From assembly GCA_024233215.1 (NCBI GenBank), contig JACKPW010000026.1, positions 1 to 64,000 of the forward strand: a DNA stretch of 64,000 nucleotides, in the 5' to 3' direction. The position numbers were made by a program, and so were the translations under genes. The first letter of the stretch is position 1, and each line of letters opens with the position of its first letter. The notes under the pieces are model-generated. The model did not search any database. It was not told the DNA's origin and worked only from the letters and a program-made list of their open reading frames with translations. This document shows, piece after piece, positions 51,201 to 62,000 of the stretch. Origin of the DNA: Verrucomicrobiales bacterium. Its GTDB lineage: Bacteria; Verrucomicrobiota; Verrucomicrobiia; Limisphaerales; J093.

Positions 51201-53245
51201 GGCGCATCGCGTGGCGGGTGTTCCCGGAGCTGGCACTGCAGAGCTTTGACAGTCTGGTGTTGCGGAACAGCGGGAATGACTGGCGGCACGCCCGCATGCG
51301 CGACGGGCTGTTGCAGGGCCTGATGCGGGGCACCGCGGTGGACATGACCGCATTCCGGCCGGCGCAGGTGTTCCTTAACGGCGAGTATTGGGGCATCCTC
51401 AATCTCCGGGAGCGCACGGACGGGGCCTACCTGATGGGGCATCATCCCGAGATCCCGGACGAGGACGCCGTGGACCTGATCGAGGACGATCAGAAGGCGT
51501 TGGAGGGGGACCTCACCGAGTTCCTCAAGCTCGCCGGTTTCATTGACCGCCACACCCTGGAAGACCCGGAAGATTATGCGGCGCTCCTCAACTGGATTGA
51601 CCTGGACAACTACCTCGACTGGATTTGCACGGAGCTGTTCGTGGACAACCGCGACTGGCCCGGGCACAACGTGCGCTGCTGGCGGCCGCGGCGGCCGGAG
51701 GGGCGGTGGCGATGGATCCTGAATGACTTGGACAGTTCCTTTTCCCTTTCGGGAGAGGGTGCGGAACGACCCACGCTGGAGCTGGTTGCCGCCCCGGTGG
51801 AACTTGGGGCTTACGGCGGACGCTCCACGGAGCTGTTCCGGCGTCTGCTGAACAACCCGGAGGGACGGGAGGCGTTTCTGCAACGGTTCGCCGGGCTGCT
51901 GGCGACTCGCTTCTCCTCCGAAACCGTCCGGGCACACATCGATGAAGTGGCCGCCCTGTTGACGCCGGAAATGCCCTGGCAGATCGCGCGCTGGGCAAAC
52001 TCCAACGAACCGGGCTGGCCGCCGCTGCCCAGCATGGAGGAGTGGTTCGCCAAGCTGGACGAATTGCGCACGGTCGCCGGCGTGCGTCCCGGTTCCGTAC
52101 GCCAGCAGGTGGTGGACTATTTCCAACTTCCCGGCATCGTGTCCGTCACGGTCGAGGTGGTGAGCGGATGGCGGGGCCGGCTCTGGCTGGGACGCGAACC
52201 GCTGGAGCCCGCGGGCGGGGCCATTCAGTTCGACTGGCCCGCGGGCGTGCTCCTGCGGCTGACCGCCGAACCCGGGGTGGGAAGCCGGTTCCTCGGGTGG
52301 AACGACCCGGAGGAACCTTCCCCGGTGATCGAGGTGGTGCCCTCCGGACCGCTTCAGCTCACCGCACGTTTCGATGCCGATGACGACTTCGATCCCGCCA
52401 CCCTGGAACCCCCGCCCTGGCCTTTGTGGTCAAGTCGCTACGAGCTGGACGGTTTTGGCCCCCAGACTCCGGCCGGGAGTCAGCCGACCTCGGCGGAATT
52501 CCGACAGACTCCGGTCAAGGACCCGTCCCTGGATGCCGAGACCACGGCACTCTGGTCCCTGCCGTACGACCTGGATTCGCAAAGCCGGATCGTCGGGTTG
52601 GACGGGGACGGGGTGGGCTTCATCAATACCGGCAGCGCCCGGATTGAGGACGGGGGCGGATTTGTCGGCGCGCTGCGCCTGTCCCTGCAGACCTCAGGGG
52701 TGACCGGGGTGACGGTGGATTGGGTCGGGGGCACCGTGCTGCCCAACAGCCGGGAGTATGCGCTCCGCCTGCAATGGCGGGTTGGTGACGCCGCCTGCTG
52801 GCAGGATGTCCTCGATGCCACGGGCCGCCCCGTGGAGTACCTCCGCCATTCCGACGCCGGGCATGAGACCCATTTCGGTCCGGTGACGCTGCCGGCCGAG
52901 GCAGACAACCAACTGCTGGTGCAGTTGCGCTGGAAATACCACGCCCTCCCCACCGGCGCCACCGGCGCGCGCGCCTTCCTGCGGCTGGATGACATCCACG
53001 TTGACGGACAACGCTGGTCGCACGTCGCCGTGGTTCAGTCGGTCACCGGGGGAGCGAATGGTTTCGAAACGCTGCTCGACGCCCTCCCCCACAGCGCCTG
53101 GCGTGTGGAGGAATCCGATGATCTGCGCGCTTGGCGTGCGGTCGGTGAGTTGCAGGCCAATGCCTCGGGGCGGCTGCGTTACTCCCGCCCCGAAGCCCCC
53201 GAAGGCGCGGCCCGCTTTTTCCGGTTTTTGCCTTCCGAACCCTAG
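48239..53245 (+). CDS. Giant secreted CotH/lamin-tail-like protein
   Basis: About 1668 residues from ATG 48239; ATG 48341 (MWLSWALLLPWPAAA) would begin directly at the signal peptide. A lamin-tail-like beta domain (residues about 50-120) is followed by two concanavalin-like domains (GGLIWWLDSLDED and VGWLDASDPASLQLEGDRV), then a chitobiase-like FN3 module (GSEIYYTLDGSAPAAPS) and a CotH kinase-like domain at about 900-1300 (VRVQGGWSRSAPQKSLSLRA, DSLVLRNSGNDW, GEYWGILNLRERTDGAYL, RWILNDLDSSFSL). CotH proteins in spores are secretory-protein kinases, and relatives are common as giant exported proteins in Verrucomicrobiota. The next gene, 40 bases downstream, has related domains. Confidence 0.88.
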   Translation: MGNATCAAVTHGLPLTLKGKRLRVPGPGGLTGRCMWLSWALLLPWPAAAEVRVVEVVPQDRRILADEDGEFSGWIELLNDGGSPVNTRGYGLSLQPSEPFQWVLADRVLAPGERMLVFTSGKDRPGQHAPSPGTPFDPQAAGGLIWWLDSLDEDAFEAAVGPVARWRDKSGSSRATTPNPLDPAERPGLVGWLDASDPASLQLEGDRVLSWHDPRGEGITASAGIEIQRPVLQSDPASGRSAVFFDGTDDLLYFPALETVRTVVAVIREHAGASIQRRTLLGVGGASPLFRGPRATIYGDDFGTQGGSSRVWLDGRRVVPTQFPLPAGWVVLSTELLEPCSLDRLGADARGPGTFWQGEVGELLLFDRALATDERAGIEAFLQTKWGLAAPGAETRTTDATQAVAWRQPVRLTDPFLGMPVVRFDGEDDFLETERMTGIRTVFWVLHQTTGPGLDDGALLGDTAKLGFLRGSEGVLLSVLNASYHAKEGVFRINGERVDPLTARLPAGWAVVECRTTGPTEADALGTSLLRPGPNWAGEFAEVLVYDQPLSDSQMNELRSGLAAKWGLPALPPHARFQLPDEPALITLTAPGGRLVDWTTCPEVPPDCSYGRSEPEDGAPEQEWSVFVTPTPGAANGLGYPGFAPPPAVEPPSGSFVGGVTVTMTPPWPGSEIYYTLDGSAPAAPSEALQEVLWLDDTLPSGAAGTTDQGRGWEWVRAGDAGGLAHRSPNDPGLRHHYLYGANPPLLVREEDRLFADVWLNPEAPPSEVMMAWYDGSSDHRAYWGANLIAQGLPGTAGRFRAGDLPPAGQWTRLEVAAADVGLGDSARVSGMTFLAFGGEVLWDRSGRLTQHAGGSRRYEEALELDATTVVRAVTVAEGTVPGGEAIRTYVLDFASGLPVVSLAVDSPDLFSVESGLLVLGTNASPSAPYLGANFWRDWEREGWLTVMEPDGTVVEHGGVGVRVQGGWSRSAPQKSLSLRARERYGRGRIAWRVFPELALQSFDSLVLRNSGNDWRHARMRDGLLQGLMRGTAVDMTAFRPAQVFLNGEYWGILNLRERTDGAYLMGHHPEIPDEDAVDLIEDDQKALEGDLTEFLKLAGFIDRHTLEDPEDYAALLNWIDLDNYLDWICTELFVDNRDWPGHNVRCWRPRRPEGRWRWILNDLDSSFSLSGEGAERPTLELVAAPVELGAYGGRSTELFRRLLNNPEGREAFLQRFAGLLATRFSSETVRAHIDEVAALLTPEMPWQIARWANSNEPGWPPLPSMEEWFAKLDELRTVAGVRPGSVRQQVVDYFQLPGIVSVTVEVVSGWRGRLWLGREPLEPAGGAIQFDWPAGVLLRLTAEPGVGSRFLGWNDPEEPSPVIEVVPSGPLQLTARFDADDDFDPATLEPPPWPLWSSRYELDGFGPQTPAGSQPTSAEFRQTPVKDPSLDAETTALWSLPYDLDSQSRIVGLDGDGVGFINTGSARIEDGGGFVGALRLSLQTSGVTGVTVDWVGGTVLPNSREYALRLQWRVGDAACWQDVLDATGRPVEYLRHSDAGHETHFGPVTLPAEADNQLLVQLRWKYHALPTGATGARAFLRLDDIHVDGQRWSHVAVVQSVTGGANGFETLLDALPHSAWRVEESDDLRAWRAVGELQANASGRLRYSRPEAPEGAARFFRFLPSEP

Positions 53246-53285
53246 TGTGTCGGGGCCAAGCTGCCTCGGATAAGAACCTGTTGCC

Positions 53286-56200
53286 ATGTTGATCACTCAA
53301 TCCACCCTGCCGGCACCCAAGCCGCGGCCCGCCCGCGTCCCAGCGGGTCGCTCCAACCTCCTGCCCTTCCTGCTGGCAGTGTGGCTGGCCCCGGCGCTCC
53401 AGGCGGAGGACCTCGTCATCAGCGAGATCATGTACCACCCCGCCTCCAACGATGTCCGGGAGGAATACGTGGAGGTCTTCAACCGGGGGGAACTGCCCTG
53501 CGACCTGAACGGCTGGCGATTGAGCGGGGGCGTGGACTTCACCTTCCCGTCGATCACAATCGAACCCGGTGAATACCGCGTGGTGGCGGCTGACCCCGGC
53601 GTGTTCGCGGCCCGGCATCCCGAGGTCACCGGGGTACTCGGCGGTTGGACCGGCCAACTCAGCGACAACGGCGAGGAAATCCGGCTCCGCGATGCCACCG
53701 GCGCGCTGGTGAATTCCGTCACCTATGCCACCGAAGGCGACTGGGGCGTGCGGGTGCGGGGTCCGAACGACCTGGGACACCGCGGCTGGATCTGGAGCGT
53801 GCCCCATGATGGGGGCGGATCCTCACTGGAGCTGATCGGCACCCATCGCTCCAACGACGTGGGTCAGAACTGGGCCGCCAGCCTGGTGGCCGGGGGCACC
53901 CCGGGAACCGCCAACTCCGTGGCGCTTGGCAACGGGCCTCCGTTCATTGCGCAGGTGGAACATCGTCCGGCCGTTCCCGGCTCCTCCGACCCGGTATGGA
54001 TCACCGCCCAGGTCACCGACGAGAACTTCATCGGCGTGTCCGTGGTCCTGCACTGGCGCGTGGACCGGGCGCCGGAATTCCAGTCCCTCCCGATGGCGGA
54101 TGACGGCCAGCATGGTGACGGCCGGCCGTTCGACCAGGTGTTCGGCGCCGTGTTGCCGGCGCAACCCCAATCCACCATCGTCGAGTTCTATGTGGAGGCC
54201 CGGGATGCCGGCGGGCTGGTGCGCACCTGGCCCGCCGCGGTCCAGCCCGACGGCGAGCAGATCGCCAACTGCCTCTATCAGGTGGACAACACCGGGTATG
54301 AGGGCACGCTCCCGCTGTTTCGAACCGTGCTGACCGGGGCGGAACTGGCGGAAGTGGAGGAGAACGACGCAAGGGGCTGGTCGGTGAGCAGCGACGCCCT
54401 GTTCAATGCCACGTTCATCAGCCAGGAGGCCGGCGAGTTCGAGGTCCGGTATCAGACCGGTTTCCGCATCCGGGGGACCACCAGCCGCGAAAACGCCGTC
54501 AAGAACCGTCGGGTGAGTTTCTCCAACGACCGGCCCTGGCACGGCTTGCGCGCCATCAACGTCAACGCCTCGTTCCCCCAGTCCCAGCAGCTCGCGGCCG
54601 CGATCTTCCGCCTCGCGGGACTCGGGGCGCCCACCGCCCGCGCCGTGCGGTTGCGCGAAAACAACGCCGACCGCACCGGCGGCGGGGTTTACGTCGAGGC
54701 GGAGGTGATCAACAGCGACTTCGCCCGTCGCCAGTTCCCGCTGGACAGCAACGGTAACGTGTATCGCTCCAACTCCGATCTCAGCTACCTGGGAGACGAT
54801 CCCGCGTTCTACCGTGACAACCGGCTCTACGTGAAGCACACCAACACCAGCGCCGACGACTGGAGCGACCTGATCGACCTCCTCCAGGCGTTGAACGAAA
54901 CGCCGGATGACCAGTATGTGTCCGAGGTTTACCGGGTCTGGGACGTGCCGGCATGGATCCGCTTCTTCGCCCTGAACACCCTGCTCTCCAATCAGGAAAC
55001 CAGTCTCGGCATGGGCAAGGCCGGTGATTTCGCGATGTACCGGGGCGTGAACGATCCGCGGTTTGTGCCGGTGCCCTACGACTCGGATTCCTATTGCGGG
55101 GTGGTCGGGGGTCTGGAGTCGCCCATCTGGCGCGCCACACGGCTCGCCACCGTGGAGCGCTTCCTCACCCATCCGGAGTTTGCTCCGCTCTATCACGCCG
55201 AGATGTGGCGGCTCATGGGCGACCTCCTGGATGGCGGGCGGCTCGATCCGCTCATCGACCAGCTGCTCGGCCCCTGGATGGACGTTGCCGGCCGCAGGCA
55301 GATCAAGGATTTCATGGCGGCCCGGCTCGCCTTCGTAAAGGCCAGCCTGCCCGCCCCGGCACTGAAGGTGACCGCCACGCTGCCGTGGAATGCGTATTCC
55401 TACACGCCCACTCCCACGACCTCCCTGGTCGGCTCGGCGGATCCCGTGCTGACGCGGGCGGTCTTTGCCAACGGCGTCGCCGCGGATTGGGATCCGGTCC
55501 TGGGCACCTGGTCGATTCCCCAACTTCCGCTGCAGCCGGGCGTCAACTGGATCTTCGTCCAGGCGGTGGATGACGCCGGCCGGGAGGTGGCCTCCAAGAG
55601 CTGGAGCATCTGGCGCAACGACCAGGCGGGCCACACGCACCTGGGCGAGGTGAACGCCGACACGGTCTGGGCGGCGGCGGAGGGGCCCCATGTAATCAGT
55701 GGCCAGCTGGTCGTACGGCCCGGGGCCACCCTCACCATCCAGCCGGGCAGTTCGGTCTTCTTCAACGGAGCGGCCTCGTTGTGGGTGGAAGGCCGGTTGC
55801 TGGCCGAGGGCCTGGCCACCAATCCGATCTGTTTCGCCCGGTCCCCCGGAACCTACGGCTTCTGGCCCAGCATCACCCTGCAGAATGCCACGAACGAAAA
55901 CCGCCTGTCCCACGCCACCTTTGAATACTCGGAGAACCAGACCCTCCTGGTCACCAACTCCGTGCTCGTCCTCGAGGACTGCACCTGGGGCGCCATCATC
56001 GGATCCGCCATCAAGGTCCGAAACGGTTCGTTGGTGGCACGGCGCTGCCGGTTTCCCAACACCCAATGGAGCGAGGTCGTGGCCGGGGTCGGCACCCTGC
56101 CCGGCGGACGCTTCCTCATTGAGGACTGCCGGTTCGGAGTCACCACCGGTTACACGGACATCATCGACATCACCGACACCAACGAAACCAGCGGCCCTGT

Positions 56201-58988
56201 GATCATCCGGAACAATGTCTTCACCGGTGGCGGCGATGATGGCGTGGATCTCGACGGCACGGCAGCCCTGGTGGAAGGCAACTTCTTCCGGAACTTCCAC
56301 AAGGACAATACCAGTGCCAGCGAGTCCTCCGCCATTGCGGGGGGCGAGTACGCCGGGTATCCCGCAAGGTTGACCGTCGTCAGGAACGTATTCGAGAACA
56401 ACGACTTCGGCATGATGCTGAAGGAACGGGCCGAGGCGTGGATCGAGCACAACACCTTCCTGGGCCACACGCAGGCGGCCCTGGGATTCCACGAGCCCGG
56501 CCGGCCATGGGAATCACCGGCCCGCACCGTTGAGCTGGTCGGGAACATCTTCGCCAACGAGAGCCTCCTCTTCGGCAACCTCGACCCCGAAACCCTGACC
56601 AGCGGTGCGTTGACCCTGGACACCTGGCAGAACCTCTTCCCGCCCGGCCTGACCTGGCCCGGCGAGGGGAACCTCGAAGGCGATCCCCGCTTCGTCAATC
56701 CGCCGGGTGACCTGCACCTGAGCCCCGGCTCCCCGGCCATCGGGAGCGGGCCCAACGGGCTTGACCAGGGCGCCATGGTGCCGGCGGGCGCTTCCATCAG
56801 TGGCGAACCGGCCGACCTGACCGGCTGGACGTCCGCCACCCTCGCCATCGGTGGACCCGCCATCGTGGAATACCGCTGGCGCCTCAACGGCGAGGGAGAC
56901 TGGAGCTCCGCCGCCCCGGTCTCGGAACCGCTGACCCTGGACGGCCTCGACGCCGGTCTGCATTGGGTCGAGGTGATCGGCCGGAATGTGGCCGGCGAAT
57001 GGCAGCCGGAAAGTCGCGCCACCGTTTCCCGCAGCTGGACCGTCGAACCGGGGCTCCCCGGCCTGCGTCTGAGCGAGATTCTGGCCTGGAACCGATCCCT
57101 GCCCATGGCGGACGGCTCCACCCCCGACCTCGTGGAACTTGTCAACGAAGGCCCTTCAACGGTCGACCTCGAGGGGTTCCGCCTCACCGACGATCTGGCC
57201 GTGCCCGCCCGGTTCACTTTCCCCGCCGGCCCGGCCCTGGCACCCGGCGGACGCCTGGTTGTGCTGGCTGCCGACTCCGGACCGCCGGAGGCGGTGTTGC
57301 TTGGGTTCGCCCTGGACTCGGACGGCGACGCTCTCCACCTGCTGCCGCCGGCGGGCGAGGGTGATGTGCCCCTGGACGGGGTGGTCTTCGGACCCCAGCT
57401 CGCGGACTTCCCGGTGGCGCGCGCCGGGGACGGCTCGTGGCGGCTGGCCCTGCCGACCTTCGGCGGCCCGAACACCTTCGTGCCCACGGGCGACCCGCGT
57501 GCGGTCCGGCTCAGCGAATGGCTCGCCCATCCGCTCCTGCCGGACGGGGAGGACTTCGTCGAGCTGTTCAACCCGGAGGAGCTGCCGGTGGACATCGGAG
57601 GCCTGTGGCTCTCGGACGAACCCGTTGGCAACCCGGGGGCGGCGGTCCTGCCCCCGCTCACCTTCCTGGCCGGGCGGGATTATCTCCTGCTGACCGCCGA
57701 CGGACGGGCGGGCGGACGCCACCTCGATTTCCGCCTCGCGGCGGACCAGGGAATGCTGGCCTTGTCCGACGCGCAGGGGGCACTGATCGATCAGGTCGTC
57801 TATGAGTTCCAGTGGCCCGGCGTGTCCGCCGGCCGGGTCGACCCGGAGGGGTGGGAAGTGGTGGCGTTCGCGTGGCCCACGCCGGGTGGCCGGCCGCTGG
57901 TCGGAGCGGAGGAGAGCCCGGTGGTTCTCAACGAGATCCTCGCCGACAACCGTTCCTTCCCCGGAACCGGCGGTGTGGTCTCGGACTGGGTGGAACTGAT
58001 CAATCTCACGGACAGCCCCGTCCTCCTGGAGGGGATGAGCCTGACCGACCGGGTGGACGAGCCACGTCGCTGGGTTTTCCCGGCGAATCTCACCCTGGAC
58101 CCCGGGGCCCGTTGGACGGTGGATTGCGACCCGACGCGTCCCGCCGACGAGCGCAACACCGGCTTCGGACTCAGTGCGACCGGGGAGGCCTTGTTCCTGC
58201 TGGACCCCTCGGGAAACGTGCTGGACCAGGTCACCTTCGGGCTGCAGGCAGCCGACTGGTCCATCGGCCGGATCCCGGATGGGAACGGAACCTGGGAGGC
58301 AGGCCTCCCCACTCCGGGGGAACTCAATCAAGCCGTTGCCACCGGACCGTACACCGGCCTGAAGATCAACGAGTGGATGGCGGATCCCGCCCAGGGGGAT
58401 GATTGGTTCGAGGTCTTCAATCCGACCTCCCAACCCGTGGCGCTGGCAGGACTTGGCTTCAGCGATTCGCCAACCGCCCCCCCGACCCTCCGGCTTCCGG
58501 CCCTGTCGTTCATCGGGACCGGCGCCGGGGCATTCCGGCAGTTCCGGGCGGACAACAACCCCGGGGCCGGGGCGGATCACGTCGCTTTCAAACTCTCGGC
58601 GGGGGGCGAATCCATCGCCCTCAGCGGCCCCAATGAAGTGGTGTTCGAACTGGTCACCTTCGGCCCGCAAAGCGAGGGGGTGTCCGAGGGCCGTTATCCC
58701 GACGGTGCCGAAAGCGTCATGGCGTTTCCGGGCCATGCGACCCCGGGGGCGCCCAACCGGTTCCAGCAGGACCTTCGACTGACCATCCTCCGGCAGGCGG
58801 AGGGAACCGTCCGACTGGAGTGGAACACGATTCCCCAAAAGACGTACCGGCTCGAAGCCACCGCCGATCTCGGGAGTGGCACGTGGGACCCCGTGACGGA
58901 GGTGACCGGTGCCGGCGTCCCGACCAGCCATGTGGACGCGCCCGGCGAATCCGCCCCCCGTTACTACCGCGTCGTCCAGTTGCCGTAA
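53286..58988 (+). CDS. Giant secreted CotH/multi-lamin-tail protein with beta-helix
   Basis: 1900 residues with signal peptide (LLPFLLAVWLAPALQAED). Order: lamin-tail domain (LVISEIMYHPASNDVREEYV, about 45-170); CotH region (TGFRIRGTTSRENAVKNRR ... YRGVNDPRFVPVPYDSDSYC, about 370-690); an FN3-like part; a right-handed beta-helix (VIRNNVFTGGGDDGVDLDG, about 800-1120, resembling pectate-lyase-type repeats); then at least four further lamin-tail domains (LRLSEILAWNRSLPMADGS, VRLSEWLAHPLLPDGEDFV, VVLNEILADNRSFPGTGGV, LKINEWMADPAQGDDWFEV). The C-terminus ends in a verrucomicrobial FN3-like repeat (LRQAEGTVRLEWNTIPQKTY). Likely a surface-attached adhesin/kinase. It follows the similar 48-kb gene with only 40 bases between and is probably co-transcribed. 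Confidence 0.9.
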   Translation: MLITQSTLPAPKPRPARVPAGRSNLLPFLLAVWLAPALQAEDLVISEIMYHPASNDVREEYVEVFNRGELPCDLNGWRLSGGVDFTFPSITIEPGEYRVVAADPGVFAARHPEVTGVLGGWTGQLSDNGEEIRLRDATGALVNSVTYATEGDWGVRVRGPNDLGHRGWIWSVPHDGGGSSLELIGTHRSNDVGQNWAASLVAGGTPGTANSVALGNGPPFIAQVEHRPAVPGSSDPVWITAQVTDENFIGVSVVLHWRVDRAPEFQSLPMADDGQHGDGRPFDQVFGAVLPAQPQSTIVEFYVEARDAGGLVRTWPAAVQPDGEQIANCLYQVDNTGYEGTLPLFRTVLTGAELAEVEENDARGWSVSSDALFNATFISQEAGEFEVRYQTGFRIRGTTSRENAVKNRRVSFSNDRPWHGLRAINVNASFPQSQQLAAAIFRLAGLGAPTARAVRLRENNADRTGGGVYVEAEVINSDFARRQFPLDSNGNVYRSNSDLSYLGDDPAFYRDNRLYVKHTNTSADDWSDLIDLLQALNETPDDQYVSEVYRVWDVPAWIRFFALNTLLSNQETSLGMGKAGDFAMYRGVNDPRFVPVPYDSDSYCGVVGGLESPIWRATRLATVERFLTHPEFAPLYHAEMWRLMGDLLDGGRLDPLIDQLLGPWMDVAGRRQIKDFMAARLAFVKASLPAPALKVTATLPWNAYSYTPTPTTSLVGSADPVLTRAVFANGVAADWDPVLGTWSIPQLPLQPGVNWIFVQAVDDAGREVASKSWSIWRNDQAGHTHLGEVNADTVWAAAEGPHVISGQLVVRPGATLTIQPGSSVFFNGAASLWVEGRLLAEGLATNPICFARSPGTYGFWPSITLQNATNENRLSHATFEYSENQTLLVTNSVLVLEDCTWGAIIGSAIKVRNGSLVARRCRFPNTQWSEVVAGVGTLPGGRFLIEDCRFGVTTGYTDIIDITDTNETSGPVIIRNNVFTGGGDDGVDLDGTAALVEGNFFRNFHKDNTSASESSAIAGGEYAGYPARLTVVRNVFENNDFGMMLKERAEAWIEHNTFLGHTQAALGFHEPGRPWESPARTVELVGNIFANESLLFGNLDPETLTSGALTLDTWQNLFPPGLTWPGEGNLEGDPRFVNPPGDLHLSPGSPAIGSGPNGLDQGAMVPAGASISGEPADLTGWTSATLAIGGPAIVEYRWRLNGEGDWSSAAPVSEPLTLDGLDAGLHWVEVIGRNVAGEWQPESRATVSRSWTVEPGLPGLRLSEILAWNRSLPMADGSTPDLVELVNEGPSTVDLEGFRLTDDLAVPARFTFPAGPALAPGGRLVVLAADSGPPEAVLLGFALDSDGDALHLLPPAGEGDVPLDGVVFGPQLADFPVARAGDGSWRLALPTFGGPNTFVPTGDPRAVRLSEWLAHPLLPDGEDFVELFNPEELPVDIGGLWLSDEPVGNPGAAVLPPLTFLAGRDYLLLTADGRAGGRHLDFRLAADQGMLALSDAQGALIDQVVYEFQWPGVSAGRVDPEGWEVVAFAWPTPGGRPLVGAEESPVVLNEILADNRSFPGTGGVVSDWVELINLTDSPVLLEGMSLTDRVDEPRRWVFPANLTLDPGARWTVDCDPTRPADERNTGFGLSATGEALFLLDPSGNVLDQVTFGLQAADWSIGRIPDGNGTWEAGLPTPGELNQAVATGPYTGLKINEWMADPAQGDDWFEVFNPTSQPVALAGLGFSDSPTAPPTLRLPALSFIGTGAGAFRQFRADNNPGAGADHVAFKLSAGGESIALSGPNEVVFELVTFGPQSEGVSEGRYPDGAESVMAFPGHATPGAPNRFQQDLRLTILRQAEGTVRLEWNTIPQKTYRLEATADLGSGTWDPVTEVTGAGVPTSHVDAPGESAPRYYRVVQLP

Positions 58989-59085
58989 CCCGACCTCGCG
59001 GATTGAGGCGCACGCCCCGACGTAACTCTTTACCATGCAGTGAGTGGGGTCGAAATGTCGGCCTGCGGACAGAAGCAGCAAGGAG

Positions 59086-62000
59086 TCAAGGGGCGCGGCG
59101 AAGGATCTCGTCAATGGATTCCGCGACGGTCTGGGGTGTCTCTCCAGTAGGGACCTCGGGAAAAACCGGGCTGCCTGGAGACCACAACTCGACGCTTTCG
59201 CTGTGGGCGTCGAAGTAGTCGCGGCGGGTGGTGACACGGACCGGTTCCGGCATTCCGGGGAGCTGGTAAGCGTATTCCCCGGCTTGGAGGGCTTTGACGG
59301 CAACTTCGGGTGGCAGGGCGTCGGGCCGCTGCAGGACCAAGTCGAGGTCCTCCAACGTGAGTGTTGGAGCGGGCCGAGGCGGTTCTTCGAGGTCGGCTTC
59401 GACCATTTCATCGAGGTTGAAGCCCTCGTTCCGGGCCTTCTCCGCCTCCTGTTCGAGGTCGCCGGTCAATGCCGAACGGGCATCGGGGTCGCGGCTGTGG
59501 GGATTCAGCACGTGGCCGCTGATGACGCCAGGGAGCTTGGCGAGAATCGGTTGCAGCCGGCCCACGACGCTTTCGAACAGGTTGATGCGGCGGCGAAGCG
59601 CCATGTAAACATCGGTTTCGACCGTGCCCTGGTAGTGCAGGTTGATGATCCGGATCTTGGCGTGCTGCTGGCCAAGACGGTCGATTCGGCCGATGCGCTG
59701 CTCGACCCGCATTGGGTTCCAAGGCATGTCGAAATTGATCAAGGCGCCGCAGAACTGGAAGTTGAGTCCCTCGGCGGCCGCGTCGGTGCAAACCAGCACG
59801 TCGGCTTGGCCGCTGCGAAAGAGCGCCTTGACCTTCTCCCGGGAGATCCGCTGCCAGGTTCCGTCCGGACCGCGAGTTTCGCCACCCCGCCCCGAGAAAC
59901 ACATCACCTTGAGTTCGGTGTTGATGGCGAGCTGGTCCCGGAGGAAATCCATCGTGTCGGTGTATTGGGTGAAGACCATCACCTGCGGGTATCCGGCCGA
60001 CCGGAGCGCCTCGAGTTCGACACGAAGCTGATCCGCCTTCGAGTCGGGCGGGAGTTGACGGATGTCGTCAAGGAGGCGGGCGATCTCGGACTTCTCCTCC
60101 TCGGCCAGGCTGGCTTGCTCGAATTCAGCGATCTCGTCGGGGGATAGAACGTCGCCTTCGGTATCGAGGTTGATATCCTCGACCTCCTCCTCGGTTTGAC
60201 GTGAACCGGTCAGGTTGGAGTTGGTCATGGCCTCGAGACGGTCTTCCAACGTGCAGCGCAAGGCCAGGAAGCTGCTGGCGAGCCGGCGCCGGTACACCGT
60301 CATCACGAAACCAACCGCATTTCGCCGCTTGGCGGAGGCCTGGTTGTAGGTCGAACTGATGTAGTCCTCGACGGCGGCGTAGATCCGGGATTCAGCGGCC
60401 GACATTTCGACAAAACGGTCCTCGACCGCTCGTTCGGCGATCGGGGTTTCCAACTTGCCGGCCTTGTGGTAGCGGCGGAGAAGATCCCGGGTGTGGCGGG
60501 AGATGAGCCGGCCGACTGGCGAATGGGAACGAATCAGCCTCAGCGCGACGGTCCGCATTTGCGGGGTCATCTGCCGGCGGGGGATGGCGGCTTCGTCGCG
60601 AAGGGCGGAAAGGACTCGTTTCGCCTGCAAGCCGCTTGTGGCGCCAGCGCGCTTCACGGCGGCGACGTCCGACGCGCCGTAGTGCTGTTCGGTAGTCCGG
60701 AACATGGCCGCCAGGAATTCCATGTCGTCATGCGATGGGGCAGGGGATTCTACCTTGGCGAAGAAGCGCAAGAAGGCCTGCTCGTGCCATTCGGTCGGCA
60801 ATCCCAGCAACGACAGCAAGTCCCAGACCTCGACCGGATGGACCTGCATCGGGGTGGCCGTGAGCAGGAGCAGCGCCTGGACACGGTCTTTGAGGCGTTG
60901 GAGCAGGTCCAGGAGCCGGTTGGGGCGGCGGTCGGTTGCGAGTGCCGGCGATTTGCGGCGCGCGTGGTGCGCCTCGTCCAGCACCAGAATGTCCCACGGT
61001 TCGGCCTGGTCGAGTAGTTCTGCGGCCCGGTCGCGACGGCGCATCAAGTGGCTCGAAGCGATCACGAACGGTTGCTTGTGCCAATCCGAACGAGACACCG
61101 GTTCGACCAACTGGCCCTGCCGGCCAGGGACAGGCAGCCAGTGGAATTCGTCGCCGTCGTAAACCGGCCAGTTCAGATTGAACTTCTCGCGCAGCTCGAT
61201 CTGCCACTGTGGACAAACGCTGGCAGGGGCCAGAATGAGAACCCGGCGGGCTTTGCCGGCCAGCCAAGCCTGGCGGATGAGCATCCCTGCCTGGATGGTC
61301 TTGCCCAGACCGACTTCGTCGGCAATGAGCAGTCGCGGGGGCCAATTGCCGTAGAGACGGTCAAAAGCCCGGACTTGATGGGGCCAGGGCTCGACGTTGG
61401 CGGTGGCTTCGCCCACCCGCTCGCCGCCATGGGGCGCTTTCGGGGCTTGCGAGATGTAGGACCAAACGGCTTGGCGGAGGTCGAACAAGGGCTCCGGTTC
61501 GGGTGCCGGCTTTGGTTCCGGGACTTCTGGCTCTTCCGGTTCTGGCTCGGCCTTCTTGAGGCGGGCAGGAAGATCCTTCTCGGGGAGGAAACGGAGTAAG
61601 TCGTCACGCACCGCATCCGGGACCGGCATGGTGAGCACGTGCGCTGATTCGCCGGCCCAGAGCTTGGCAAAATTGGCTTCCTCGGCGGCGACCCGCGGGT
61701 CGTCACCGAGCCACGAGCGGAAGATGTTGAGGCTTTCCCAGTTCCGCGACCAACCGGCTTCCGTCTCGTTCAAGCTGCCGTTGAAGGCGAGCCGGTCACC
61801 GGTCTTGTCCTCGATGATACCGGCCTTCTCGTGAAAGATGCCCAAGCCCGGCACCGGCTGGCGGGCGTGGTTGCAGGGGACGGCAACCTGCACCTCGATA
61901 ACCTGGTTGGCCACCATCCAGGCCAGCAACTCGAGCGCCTGGACTTCGCGCTGGTTTCCCGGTTTGAGCGGGTTGGCGAGCAGATGGACCTGAAGTTGGT

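Noticed and set aside
53823..59411. Long minus-strand frames over the giant CotH gene
   Set aside because: Antisense shadows produced by high GC third positions; no recognisable domains and the plus strand frame is well supported.
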